Source of the DNA: Terana coerulea
Lineage: Eukaryota; Basidiomycota; Agaricomycetes; Polyporales; Phanerochaetaceae
Length of the DNA: 17,630 nt
Reading direction: 5' to 3'
Assembly: GCA_024811115.1 (NCBI GenBank)
Contig: JAKOGH010000057.1
Span: 1-17,630, forward strand
The number at the start of each line of letters is the position of its first letter. Positions within the stretch are counted from its first letter, which is position 1. Below are positions 8,711 through 17,630 of this stretch, piece after piece. Below the pieces are notes generated by a model, which worked only from the letters and a program-made list of their open reading frames with translations, ran no database searches and had not been told where the DNA came from. Made by a program: the position numbers and the translations under genes.

Positions 8711-10751
8711 TCAGACGATCGCGTCCTTCGCCGTCCCGCCGTCCCTGCCTTGGCCGCCGTCCCTGCCTTGGCCGCCGTCCATCATCCTGCTTCTTCCAAA
8801 AAAAAAATGAAAGAAGAAAAAATGACAGTCGATCAGCGCGTGCACCGAGCAGCAGCGGAGACGCGCGCGCACCCGTTCAGGTCCAGAGCCTGCAGCTCGA
8901 TGGCGTCCGCGGGGTCGTCGAGCTCGGAGGCCTGCGTGATCGGGTTCATGCTCGACGTGCGCGAGGCCTTGCCCGAGGACGCGGCGAGGCGGCTGCCGGA
9001 CGCGACGGACGCCTTCAGCGCGCTGCCGAGCTTCGCGGCGAGGCGCGCGGGCGCGGCGGAGGCAGAGGCGTCGGCGCTGCCCGTGCCGCGGCTGCGCAGA
9101 CGGCGGGTGAGCGGCGGCGGGCGCGGGGCGCAGGCGGGGGGACTCACACGGCGCGGACGACGGGGCTGTGCAGGACCGGGCACAGTCTCGCTGGAGACTT
9201 CGCCATGGTCGCGAGCAGGACGGAGGCACACATCACGCTGGACGCGGTCGTCAGTCTCGTTCTACCTGCAGACACCGGGCGCGCTCACTTGACGATATCT
9301 GGTGCGGGGGCGTCGTTCGGTGAGTAGGTCGGCTGAGAGTACGCAAGGTGAGGACTTACATGACACGTATCGGACGCCCTGGGCCGGCGGAGGAGGTGTT
9401 AGCTACTGGAATGCACATACACAGCATGTACCTACAAAATGCAACAGCCCTGTACCCCTGTCAGCCCACGCGCACCCTTACAGACACCAAAACACGCACC
9501 ATCCGGATCCATGCGCGTCGGCAACGCAGTCGACACCTGCCGCGCACACACCCGTCAGCGCCCTGCACTGGCACACGCTTCGCACCGAGAGACCAATACG
9601 CACCAGCCGCGGCAGCTGCGCCAGCACCAGCACCGCAAACAAACACACGTCCGGGTCAAAGTACCGCGTCCACAGCGCCTCGAGCCGGCTCGCGCCCACC
9701 GGCGGCGGCGGACGCGCGCCGTGCTCGCCTGCGGGGCCCCGCCGGCCGAGCTTGTCGCGCGCGACGACCGCGGTCCAGATCGCCGCGGTCACGAACGCTG
9801 CCGAGCCAGGGCGCGTCAGCCGCGTGCCCAGCGAGCATGCATGTTTAGAGCGGACGGGTACTCACGGCAGACGCACAGCGCGACCTGCGTCGCGTCCCGG
9901 CGGTGGATCCCGAAGTGCGCCTCGTGCACGGCAGCTGCAACGGGCGGCGCGTCCGGTCAGGTTTCACAACGCCACACGCGCGCGCACGCGCAGAAGGGGA
10001 ATGCGGGGACACGCACCGAGCATGAGGACGACCCAGAGCGCGGCCTGCAGCGCCGTCAGGAGCCAGGAGATGCCGTCGAGCGGGCGTTTGTGGAGGCTAG
10101 GCGGGGGCCGGTGAGCGAGCGAGGGTGAGTGAACGGAGGGAGGGGAGACGTACACGCGTATAGTGATGATGGTGTAGGCAAAGCCCAAGGAGATGTGTTC
10201 TGCGAACTGGCGGTAGCGGTCGGCATATACGTTCGGAGGGCTAGGGCACGGCCAGACGCACCATGAATGTAAGAAATAGCACCTAGAAACCACCACAGCA
10301 CAGGTTGTGTGAGCAGTGTGATCAGCGTGTAGAGGGACGGCTACGCACGCGCCGCGGATAGTTGAACTGCTCGCAATCGATCCACGCCATCGTCACGCCC
10401 GCGGAGAGCAGCGCGAGCACCCTGCACCCGACACAACACAACAAACTCCACCTACATCCGAACCGGCCGCGGAGGAGCCCCCACTCGAGCCAGAGCGTGG
10501 ACAGGATCTGTGCGCTGCGGGGCGTCAGCGTGAGCGTGAGCGGCGGATGCGCGCGACAAGGGCGGGCGCGAGGGACGTACACGGCGGGCCCAGAGGCGAC
10601 GTGGACCAGGAACAGCGCGGGCCCTGGCGCATTGGGAACAAGGACCGCACCGGTCAGCGGCCGTCGCGCACACAGACACGTAGCGCGAGCACGCACCGAG
10701 GTGAGCAGGGGTTGGCGGCGGGTACGACGGCCCCGCTGTCGCGTTCGCCAT
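8711..10751 (-). CDS. Seven-pass membrane protein, paralog copy A of an uncharacterised fungal family
   Basis: Fifteen exons are proposed: 10751-10697, 10623-10581, 10514-10349, 10282-10262, 10206-10154, 10096-10017, 9934-9866, 9797-9604, 9536-9500, 9431-9421, 9378-9360, 9298-9289, 9261-9148, 9091-8873 and 8786-8711, giving 388 residues. Seven hydrophobic segments are visible, such as FLVHVASGPAVAQIL, CRVLALLSAGVTMA, ISLGFAYTIITI, WLLTALQAALWVVLML and CLFAVLVLAQL. A Ser/Ala-rich tail (KASRTSSMNPITQASELD) follows, ending in GGQGRD repeats. TLWLEW, RGRFGCRWSLL and IDCE are landmarks shared with copy B or with the wider family as I remember it. The family is common in Agaricomycetes but I cannot name it; receptor-like or sensor functions are speculation. 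Exon 12 needs a 27-nt intron (9262-9288), too short for normal splicing. Skipping it with a 94-nt intron (9266-9359) also keeps frame and gives 386 residues. Confidence 0.72.
8741..8776 (+). repeat. 18-nt tandem duplication in the last exon of copy A
   Basis: The unit GTCCCTGCCTTGGCCGCC occurs twice in direct succession and starts a third time. Read on the minus strand within exon 15 it encodes two GGQGRD units at the C-terminus. Copy B has no such repeat, so the expansion is specific to copy A and could vary in length between strains. Confidence 0.8.
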
Positions 10752-11042
10752 CGTCCTCTCCCAAGTATTAGCGAGTACCACACAGAAGAGATGTCAGAGA
10801 ATTGAGAAAGCCGGGAAAGTCGGAGATGGCGATGAGAGACGGTTCTCGGACGTGTGGGTGTCAAAGAAGCTCGCGGGGCGATCTGCGGCGCGCGCGATCG
10901 ACGCTGGGCGGGCTGCGCGCGAAGCCGCCGAGGACGCTGCAATATGTGGTGGTGATCAACGGACAGAGGGGCGAGCGTCGGGAGGGACCAGGGCGTGCGG
11001 TGCGACCCAAAACGTTCTCGCGGCCCCGGCGAGGGACGCGTC

Positions 11043-11050
11043 GTATATAC
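11043..11050 (-). promoter_or_regulatory. Probable TATA box for membrane-protein copy A
   Basis: GTATATAC, palindromic, sits 292 bases upstream of the ATG at 10751 in otherwise very GC-rich sequence. The leader between it and the ATG is GC-rich with CT tracts near 10775-10830. No other gene nearby needs it on the plus strand. Confidence 0.4.
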
Positions 11051-11105
11051 CGCGGGGGCGGCTGCGCACGGACGGCGCCGCACAAACCGAGGCGGGCGCC
11101 CGAGT

Positions 11106-11117
11106 GGGGGGGGGGGG
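11106..11117 (+). repeat. Poly-G run of 12
   Basis: Twelve consecutive G bases lie about 355 bases upstream of the ATG of copy A. Such a run can form a G-quadruplex with neighbours and is also a site of sequencing length error. Confidence 0.7.
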
Positions 11118-12603
11118 GGCGTGGGAGCCGGACGCACGCACGCTAGCCGACCGCGACGGGATCTCGCGCGGGCGGGCGGGGCCCCAAACGCGCGCACGGG
11201 AGACGACGTGCTGCGGCTCTGGCGAGGGGCGCGGACGGACACGGACACAGCAGCGTGCGCACGGCGCGCGCCGTCGAGGCGGGCGTGCCTGAATTCTGCA
11301 CATACGCGACACCCGACCTGACGACCCCCGTTGTCCGTGTGGGATGCCGGCGGGCGCAGTGGACGACTTGCTCACTTGCTCGCTGCAGCGAATACATGAA
11401 TATGCAACCTCCCAGGCACCTGCCGGTGTTGGTCGAGGCGATCAGTGCAGCGTTATTGAACGCCACGCCGGCGAGCACGCGACGCCACACAAGCGATCAG
11501 GGAGTGGGCCATCCTGGGCCCTGCCGCCGTTGCTGTCCCGCGCAACAGATCGCGCCCGGGTGTCATCAGGCAACGGCGTCCAGGTGTGTCGACGGGCCCG
11601 ACGCTAGCCGCGTTCTCTGAGTAAGGTTACGTACGAAGAAGATTGGGCTCGGACTGGCCAATGGGATGCTGTCGTACTGGGCAATTTGCCTTCAGGCACA
11701 GCTTGGCGGGCAGGTCCTGCAAACGTCCTTAGCAGCGATCGTACGCATACAAATGCGCTTTGCGTTGACTTTACGCTCAAGATCGTTTTGATCATCGCAC
11801 ATTCAACATGTACGCACTAAAAGAGCTCGAGGGTGCGTACCAAAGGTAGCCACTTGGAGTCCTGGCCCTTGGGGTTGCACAGCGTACGGAAGAAGAACGC
11901 TCTGGCAAATTGGAAAAAGCACGGATGACGATGGTCCGGACGGCTTTGCCTTCCGCGCGCCTGCGTGAACGCTCTCGCTCGCCACAATTGAATCTGGCGG
12001 TCCTCCGGCGAGCAGAAACAAGGTTTGTGGGCAGAAGCAAGGAGCGAGCACAGCGTTGTCTCATGCGTCACAGAGTCTCGAGGCCGCGGCGGGAGCGTGT
12101 GGCGAGTGCGCGCGCTCCTCCAGAAGATTGGCCGCTGGGCGCTCGGGGATATCGGGCGGATGAGATCACTTGATCGCCCTTCCTAATGGGGCTTCCCATC
12201 GGAGGCAGTAACCCATTGAAGCTTGCAATTCAGTGAACGCTTTGCACCGTGGTGGCCTCCGCCCGCCTGTACTTGCTCGCGCGGGCCGCCAGGATCCTGC
12301 ACGCGGTCGAGCGTGGGCCACAGCGCAGCCGGCGTGTGCGGGCCCACCCGGCGGCGGGTGCACGGCAGCGCCGAATGCGGCCTAGTGCGCCTGCTGCATC
12401 GCGAATCTCGGCTACGCCTCGCAACGGGCCCGCCGCAGATTGGCTCCCCGCGCGATCGCCCCCCCTTCGTCTGTGCAGCCCAAGAGGGGGCGAGATCTGA
12501 ATCGGGGATACGCACCGCCAGGTGGAGCCGGGGCGATAGCGGTGGCCCGGGTCCTTGTTCGCGTCTTTCTCGCAGAGAGCCCTTAAACTTGTGGCCTACC
12601 CCG

Positions 12604-13129
12604 CTATTGGTACTTATTCTGGAACAGAAATGCACAGTAAAATAGTGGGATTCTGACCTTCAATTTTGAGCCATTCTTTGTGTGAGGGGAGGGAACGACA
12701 GACGCAACAAGGTAGTGATCTCTCGGCCAATTTGGGAAGTCAATCACGTGGCAGTCTGGACCATGTGGGTCGCGAGTCGCGTCTTCACCAAGTAGTGCGT
12801 GTCTAGTTCCTGCATAACCTTGCACGGCTTCGACGTTTTGGTTAATAATGGATATAGTCGTAAGGCTATTTTCAGAAAGAAGATTGCATTTTTGGAGTTG
12901 TGCCACCCATAGATGACAAGTAAACACCACTTAAAATGAGTCCAACCATGAGTAAAAATCGCACTAATGAGTATGTATAATCAGTTGACATTCTCACATG
13001 CTGCATGGACTTTGTCGCCACGTAAATGCTGAGGAAGAGACAGGTAATCGTGAAGGACGCAAATGGGACGCGACGGGACATGAGCGTCCAACGATGCCGC
13101 GCGCCGGCAAGTGGAGTGATGCTCCACAC
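12604..13129 (-). CDS. Weak candidate for a small membrane-protein gene or gene fragment
   Basis: An ATG at 13129 opens a frame with a hydrophobic segment (ASFTITCLFLSIYVATK) and later RFLLMVGLILSGVYLSS. A second frame continues with HVIDFPNWPRDHYLVASVV and ends at a TAG at 12604-12606. A 39-nt GT-AG interval (GTCAGAATCC...TTCCAG) lies near the end. Possible splice sites exist between the two frames (GTGAGAATG...TCATTAG), but I could not settle a model. The text RWTLMSRRVPF is loosely like the RW-plus-membrane-helix part of copies A and B, too little to claim a third paralog. It may be a remnant. Its strand is opposite to copy B, which starts 330 bases to the right. Confidence 0.22.
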
Positions 13130-13456
13130 CGCCCGCTACCGCCCGGTGGTCGGGGTCCTCGAAACTTTGGAGGTGCGTGTCAGGAAATTCACTTTCGCGC
13201 CCCTCTTGGTGCAGCCGTCGACTCTCGCTTTTGCGGCTTCCTGCTTCCCGCCGCCATCACCGGGCGCGCCCTCCTCGCCTCTGCACCCCTCCCCGGGCGA
13301 CCCTTGTCTCTTCGAGCGGGCCTGCGCGGTCACCAGCCTCTGTGCATGCGAGCCCTGCCGCGCCGCGTCCCCACCCCGTCCCCATAACAGTCCGTGCACG
13401 GCCTGCGCTCGTCCTCCCTCTTCCCGCGTTCTGGCCAGCCCCAGGACCCGCCCAGG

Positions 13457-15357
13457 ATGAGCGAATCCTCCGCGGGCGCACCGTCCGCCTCTGCCCTCGG
13501 TGCGTCCGTCCGTGCCCCGCCCGCCCCTGTCACCCTGCTGATCCGCCGCGCAGAGGGCCTCACTATCTGCGTGCTGTTGTACAGCGGCTTGTATCTGTGG
13601 GTCCCCCTGCCTCGCCTCTGCCATGTGTGGCTGCTAACGCGGCTCAAGATGGGAGATCATCCGCGCCCTGCCGTTCAACTGGCTCGTGCTCTCCGGCCAG
13701 CGCGGATGTCGCTGGGGAGCCCTGACCTTGTATTTTCCCTTTCGCGTCCTCGCCGCGCTTTCCTTTGCGCTTGCCATCATGGGTGTATTCCCTCCGCAAT
13801 GGCAGCCAAAATCTGTACGTCCCTTCGCACAGCGCCGCTTCTGTTCTTTACCCAACACATATCGCGATGGCAGGCTCTGACCCTCCATTACATCGCCGAG
13901 GTAAACATCTCTATGCCCGAATGCCTGGCCACGTTAATTTTTGGACATTTTACAGAGCGTTAATATGCTCGCCCGGTTAATGGTGTACCACATTCTAACC
14001 ATCCAAGTGTTCGTCCCCATGCTACCTTTTGCTGCGTACTACCTAACCGGAATACAACAGCGCCGCTCTGTGGAAAAACTGGGCCGTCGCTTACCCCTTA
14101 ATAGCCGGCATGCTCACCGTCTGGGCAGTCAGCTTCTACTGCACGTCTTCCCATCTTACTCTCGCCCTCGTCCACTAACATCCTGAATCGTCCTTGCAGG
14201 TATCAGCCGCATCCGATCGGCCTGGGGCACGTCGGCCATGCTCACCGTGTACACCATCTGCTGTACGTCCGCCCCGCCGTGCGTTTCGACGCGTCTTCAC
14301 ACGCGCGCCCAGGTCTGTGCCTCGCCACGGCGATCTTCGTGCTCTACCTCGCCGGCCTCGTCCGCGCCCGCGCCGCGCGCCACCTCGCGGGCTCCTCGTC
14401 GGCGCGGTACGGCGCGCCGACGGCGTGGGCGACGCTCCGCGCCGAGCGCCTCCCGTTCGTGCTCCTCATCTGGCTCGCGCAGGTGGTCGACTCGGTACGT
14501 TCTCGCATGCGCACGCGTCCCTGCACACGCTTCTCACACCCGCCATGCGCGCAGGCCACGAAGCTCAGTCTCGGACACATAGGTACGCTCCCGGTGCTCC
14601 CATTCGCCAGAACGAGGCTAATGAGCGTGGCCACGGCGTGCAGGCGCGTCCCAGGTGCGTGTGCCCTGCTTCCTGCCTCTTGCAGTGCATTGACGGGTGT
14701 GATTGGGTGTGTGCAGACGGTCGGCATCACCTGCTGTACGTCCCCGCTTCTCGCGCCGCATGCGCGCGCCCAGCTGACCGCGCCTTCCGTACGCCTTCCC
14801 ACCCCACAGACATCGTAATGTGCGTCCCTATGCCGACCGCGCCGCCCTGCCCTGCCGTCGCTGAATACTCTCTCCCTCTCTCAGGATCGTGTGCGGCTCG
14901 CGCAGCTACCAGCACATGGTGCGCCACAGCACCGCGTGCCCCATGGAGCGCGTGCCGTGTTTGCTCAACTCCGTGTGAGCACCGCCTCCCTCCTTCTCAT
15001 CCGGTGTTCGTGTGTGCTGACGGGGACATATGCAGTGTGCGGGCGAGTAAGGCGCGGACGAAAGGCAGCACCGGGAATTCCACTGAGAGCACGTACACGA
15101 CGCGGGACTCGCGCGCGGCCCCCGCGCCGAAGCGCACGAGCGCGTCCGCCGTGCGCGTCGTGCCCTCCGACGCGATCGAGCTCGAGACAATCAGCAGGTG
15201 CGCCTGTCGCCCCCTCCCCGCGCCCGCGCACACGCTGACAGTGCGGACGTGCAGCGTCGACGCGCTGTCGTCGCCGACGGACGGCAGCGTGCTCAAGCGG
15301 CCGCTCGCGGACGACGCGTCGTCGACCGACGGGCTCGACGGGCGCAAGACCCCGTAG
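13457..15357 (+). CDS. Seven-pass membrane protein, paralog copy B of an uncharacterised fungal family
   Basis: Fifteen exons are proposed: 13457-13499, 13554-13590, 13649-13814, 13874-13900, 13956-14008, 14061-14140, 14200-14262, 14313-14494, 14555-14582, 14644-14654, 14717-14735, 14810-14819, 14885-14974, 15036-15197 and 15255-15357, giving 357 residues. Branch points such as GCTAAC, CCTAACC and CACTAAC precede many acceptors. Exon 6 ends at a GC donor (GCACGT), chosen because its length and phase then equal those of copy A; a GT donor four bases later with a downstream acceptor also keeps frame. Landmarks are LWEIIRALPFNW, SGQRGCRWGAL, RVLAALSFALAIMG, YHILTIQV, WAVAYPLIAGMLTVW and LPFVLLIWLAQVV, covering seven hydrophobic segments. 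The tail carries SDAIELETIS, matching ADAIELQAL in copy A. I know similar proteins in Agaricomycetes (E/W-x-x-L, then RW and an R-containing helix) but no function. A site in the plasma membrane or an endomembrane is inferred. Confidence 0.75.
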
Positions 15358-15920
15358 ACGGCGCACACCTGCACCACCGTGCGCCCAGGAGCGTGTCCGT
15401 ACGCGTACGCGTCCCTCTCCCGCCCCGCACGCGCGGCTGAAACCCCGCTCGCAGTCCTCCATCGCAGATTCACCCGCGGCGCTTGCGCCGCCCTATGCTG
15501 TATGCCGCCAAACGCTGTCTTGTAGACTCGGTACGCCAGACTATGCATACAGGACAATCACAATAAGTTCATTACTATACACTTCTGTCTTTCGTTTGAA
15601 TTTTTTCTTTACCACCTACAAGCATACATAAAACTACAAGGGGTATATGGAAGCACACCACATCGTGTCTGTCCAACCCAGTCTCAGACACATATAGTAC
15701 ATCCGTCTTGTACATTGATAGGTGCGCAACAGCACTAGTACATGATACAATGACACCCGGCCTGGGATCCACGCACCTGGGCGTTGCAGCCACAGTCCCG
15801 AGTGCAGCGCGGGAGCAGCAGGCTGTGAGCCCAAGGGAGTACCTGTATTCCCCTCAGGTAACAATGGGCGGATATGCAGGCCCCGTTGGGGCCTGTTCTC
15901 AGTGGTCTGCCTCCCTCCGA
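15358..15920. other. Intergenic region between convergent genes
   Basis: No gene is supported here. Sequence from 15540 to 15720 is AT-rich (TTTGAATTTTTTCTTTACC region) and holds possible polyadenylation signals for both flanking genes. From 15730 to 15920 it is more mixed and would be the 3' untranslated region of the minus-strand gene ending at 15921. Confidence 0.5.
15562..15567 (+). terminator. Possible polyadenylation signal for copy B
   Basis: AATAAG occurs 205 bases after the stop codon of copy B, in AT-rich sequence. It is a common variant of the AATAAA-type signal in fungi, where such signals are weakly conserved. Confidence 0.25.
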
Positions 15921-17228
15921 TCAGCAGATAATGCAGTCCGAGTCGATCTTTGCGAGCCGCGCTTCGAGGCGGGCCGTCAGCGACCCGTCCTCGGCGACGA
16001 ACGTGCAGCCGCTGGCGAGGAACGGCGTGTCAGCGTGTCGTGCCCCGACGCCCCGGGGGCACACCAGTCGGACTCACTCGAACTGCAGGCTGTGGCCCAG
16101 CGCGCTCGCGCTCAGCGGCACCGCGACCTCGTTCTTGAATTCGTGCCGCCCGGGCGGGCCGAGCTGCGTCGCGTCGGACTTGAGCCGGAGCTCGATGCGC
16201 GCCTTTGCCTTCGCGTCGGGCGCGCCGAGAAAAGACTTGCGTGGCGGCGTCTTGGTGTCGCTGACGAGCAGGCGGGAGTCGACCCATGTCGGTGGGCTGT
16301 GCTCCATGAGCGAGAGGGAGACGATCCAGGACCCGCGCTCGTAGTTGTACTGTGCGGACGTTCCGTCTGGGTCGAAGAACCGCAGAGCCCACATCCGGCC
16401 TACGGGAGGTCTCAATCGCCATGCGTGCACGACCAGCTAGCCACTCACCCCGCGCAATGAACTCCAGCCGCACCTCCTTCGTGATCCGCATCCGCTTCTG
16501 GAACTGCGGCACCCGGAACGCCGCGACGAAGTCGCCCTCGTTGCTCGGCACCTCCTCGACCGCGATGTCGTCCGGCGGGATGTCGACCCCCAGCAGGATC
16601 TCGTCCTTGCCCGACAGCGGCGCGAACGCGGGCGTGTGCCGCAGCCGCTGGAACAGCGCCTCGTCCGACGTCTGCAGGCACGCGAGCCGCACGTCCGACA
16701 CCGTCGCGGGCGCGAGCGGCGCCGCCATCCCCAGCATCGTCTGCACGAGCTCGAGCGCCGCCGCGGGCGGCGATGCGGGCGCGTCGCGCGGCCGCTTCAC
16801 GACGGCCCAGTAGAGCGCGCTGTGCCCCTCGATCGCGGGCTCCTGCAGCAGCGCGCCGAAGGAGAGGCCGTGCGCGCCGCACGCGTCCGCGCAGTCGCGC
16901 AGGACGGAGAGCGCGGCCGCGTCGGGCACCTTCACGACGTCGCGCACGAGCGCGAGCACCGTCTTGCGCACCTCCTGCGCCGCCTTGCTCTGCCCGAACG
17001 ACCACCACTTGGACTTGCCCTTGTGCGGACTTCTTCGAGATTAGCGGCGGCGAGGCGAGCGCGGCGCTGCTCGAGGGCCGCGAGACGGGGGAGAGGAGGA
17101 TGTGGAGGGGCCTGCTTTGGAGTCTGCGGGGCGTAGGATGTGGATGCCTTGTCCGAGGCATAATCATAGGCTGGGGGAGCGTCTTCTGGAGTAGGATCGT
17201 CAGGAAGGGGCTGCTTGTCGAGGATCAT
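15921..17228 (-). CDS. Ankyrin-like protein with PPxY motif and C-terminal CaaX box
   Basis: Proposed exons are 17228-17031, 16989-16449, 16399-16078 and 16011-15921, giving 383 residues. The last two introns are clean (GTGAGT donors; TAG and CAG acceptors; 49 and 66 nt). The N-terminus is Pro-rich with PPAY at 18-21, the kind of motif bound by WW domains of Rsp5/Nedd4-type ubiquitin ligases. An Arg/Ala-rich helix follows (LEQRRARLAAANLEE). The centre has EGHSALYWAVV, an ankyrin-repeat-like helix turn, within a mostly helical region. The C-terminal 150 residues are beta-rich (MWALRFFDPDG, GSWIVSLSLMEHSPPTWVDS). The protein ends in CIIC, a plausible farnesylation box. The first junction is uncertain. 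A 41-nt GT-AG interval keeps frame, but it contains protein-like text (KGKSKWWSFGQ) in the downstream frame, so one missing base near 17024 is an alternative. The start is the first in-frame ATG. I do not know the family's function. Confidence 0.68.
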
Positions 17229-17630
17229 CGTGCAGAGGTCCTGACCGGGGTGATTGTAGATGATGTTACACGGCGACAAGCCCAGCCTTTATGAGACAAT
17301 ATGAGATGAGATAGGAAGTAGAGACGAGTTGCTAAGCGGTGCTGCGCTGTCTGCTGCGACCCGTATACACTGCGGTCAGGGATGGAGGAGAAGGGGGTCG
17401 CAGAGGCTGTGGTCGCCAGTCCTGGACGGACTGCGGCGGTGCCGACGCTTTACGCACGAAGCGCCAATCTTATCTGCCGGCAGCAAGTGCTGAATCTAAT
17501 CTAATCTTTCCCCGCAACCAACCATCCCCGCACTGCTGCTCTCCGACCACCACCATCGTTGACATCCTCGTCCTCGGTCGCCATCCCGCAGCGTAAGGAG
17601 CTGGGCCATTATCATGATACAAAACCAAAG
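17229..17630. other. Promoter region of the right-hand gene, extending to the window edge
   Basis: The left part is the leader and promoter of the minus-strand gene starting at 17228; a weak GTATAC lies near 17362. Near the right end the plus strand has a GCCAAT word at about 17461, a TTATCT (GATA-type) word just after it, a repeated CTAAT, and then a pyrimidine-rich tract. This suggests the promoter of a plus-strand gene beyond the window. No coding exon is supported within the window. Confidence 0.35.

Larger units (their letters stand above)
10752..13456. other. Intergenic region between the two divergent membrane-protein paralogs
   Basis: This 2.7-kb stretch separates the 5' ends of copies A and B. 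It contains the TATA box for A, a poly-G run, GC-rich sequence to about 12600, then AT-richer sequence from 12600 to 12990 with a weak minus-strand gene candidate. From 13180 to 13456 the plus strand is strongly pyrimidine-rich (CCTCCCTCTTCCCGC, for example), as expected of the promoter and leader of copy B. Several long frames are open in the GC-rich part, but their Arg/Ala/Pro/Gly composition is that of chance frames. No shared promoter motif between the two genes was evident to me by eye. Confidence 0.45.

Noticed and set aside
8360..9292. Plus-strand 310-codon frame with Glu/Thr repeats
   Set aside because: It runs antisense through exons 13-15 of membrane-protein copy A; the repeat part comes from a GAGACG microsatellite.
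9302..10128. Long overlapping plus-strand frames opposite copy A
   Set aside because: GC-rich antisense frames crossing several exons and introns of copy A with no splice or domain support.
10322..11248. Minus-strand 308-codon frame
   Set aside because: It includes exon 3 of copy A in the correct frame but reads through introns and the promoter; only the exon part is kept.
10852..11292. Plus-strand Arg/Gly/Ala-rich frame
   Set aside because: Chance open frame in very GC-rich promoter sequence containing a poly-G run.
14194..15357. Plus-strand 387-codon continuous frame
   Set aside because: It reads through eight introns of copy B; only the parts belonging to exons 14 and 15 are in the true frame, as shown by splice signals and by copy A.
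1..17630. CRISPR array, tRNA, rRNA, transposon ends
   Set aside because: No regularly spaced repeats, no tRNA B-box context, no rRNA-like sequence, and no terminal repeats or transposase motifs were seen on either strand.

Overview
The window looks like nuclear DNA of a filamentous basidiomycete, most likely an Agaricomycete and possibly a polypore-type fungus. It is GC-rich, and its genes are split by many 40-90 nt introns. Donors are mostly GTGCGT/GTACGT/GTGAGT, branch points are CTAAC/CTGAC-like, and acceptors are YAG. Several genes belong to lineage-restricted fungal families. All exon models here were built by hand from splice signals, reading frame and comparison between paralogs, with no transcript data.

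Layout, left to right. Positions 1-384 (minus) hold an open reading frame that runs off the left edge. Positions 708-1618 (plus) encode a small protein with three modules resembling the Nup98 GLEBS (Rae1/Gle2-binding) motif; an intron sits at the same codon boundary in each module. Positions 1972-2888 (minus) encode a protein with a Val/Glu-rich acidic middle and a C-terminal domain that resembles a dual-specificity phosphatase without its catalytic Cys. Positions 2889-5045 are mostly gene-poor. Positions 5046-6649 (minus) encode a mannose-1-phosphate guanylyltransferase of bacterial ManC type, which supplies GDP-mannose. A small coiled-coil gene (6529-7058, minus) abuts or overlaps its 5' end.

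The most striking feature is a pair of head-to-head paralogs, copy A (8711-10751, minus) and copy B (13457-15357, plus). They encode seven-pass membrane proteins from a family I cannot name. Both can be modelled with 15 exons in matching phases. Six exons have identical lengths (166, 53, 80, 11, 19 and 10 nt), including two microexons. The proteins have diverged, but they share anchor motifs and a cytosolic-type tail with a common DAIEL motif.

The right end (15921-17228, minus) holds a gene with an ankyrin-like N-terminal half, a PPxY motif and a C-terminal CaaX box, followed by about 400 bp of probable promoter.

I see no operon logic, CRISPR array, tRNA, rRNA or intact mobile element. Four genes show a possible single-base frame break in GC-rich sequence. 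In three of them a very short or ordinary GT-AG intron could also restore the frame. This needs to be separated into sequencing error, real decay or short introns.
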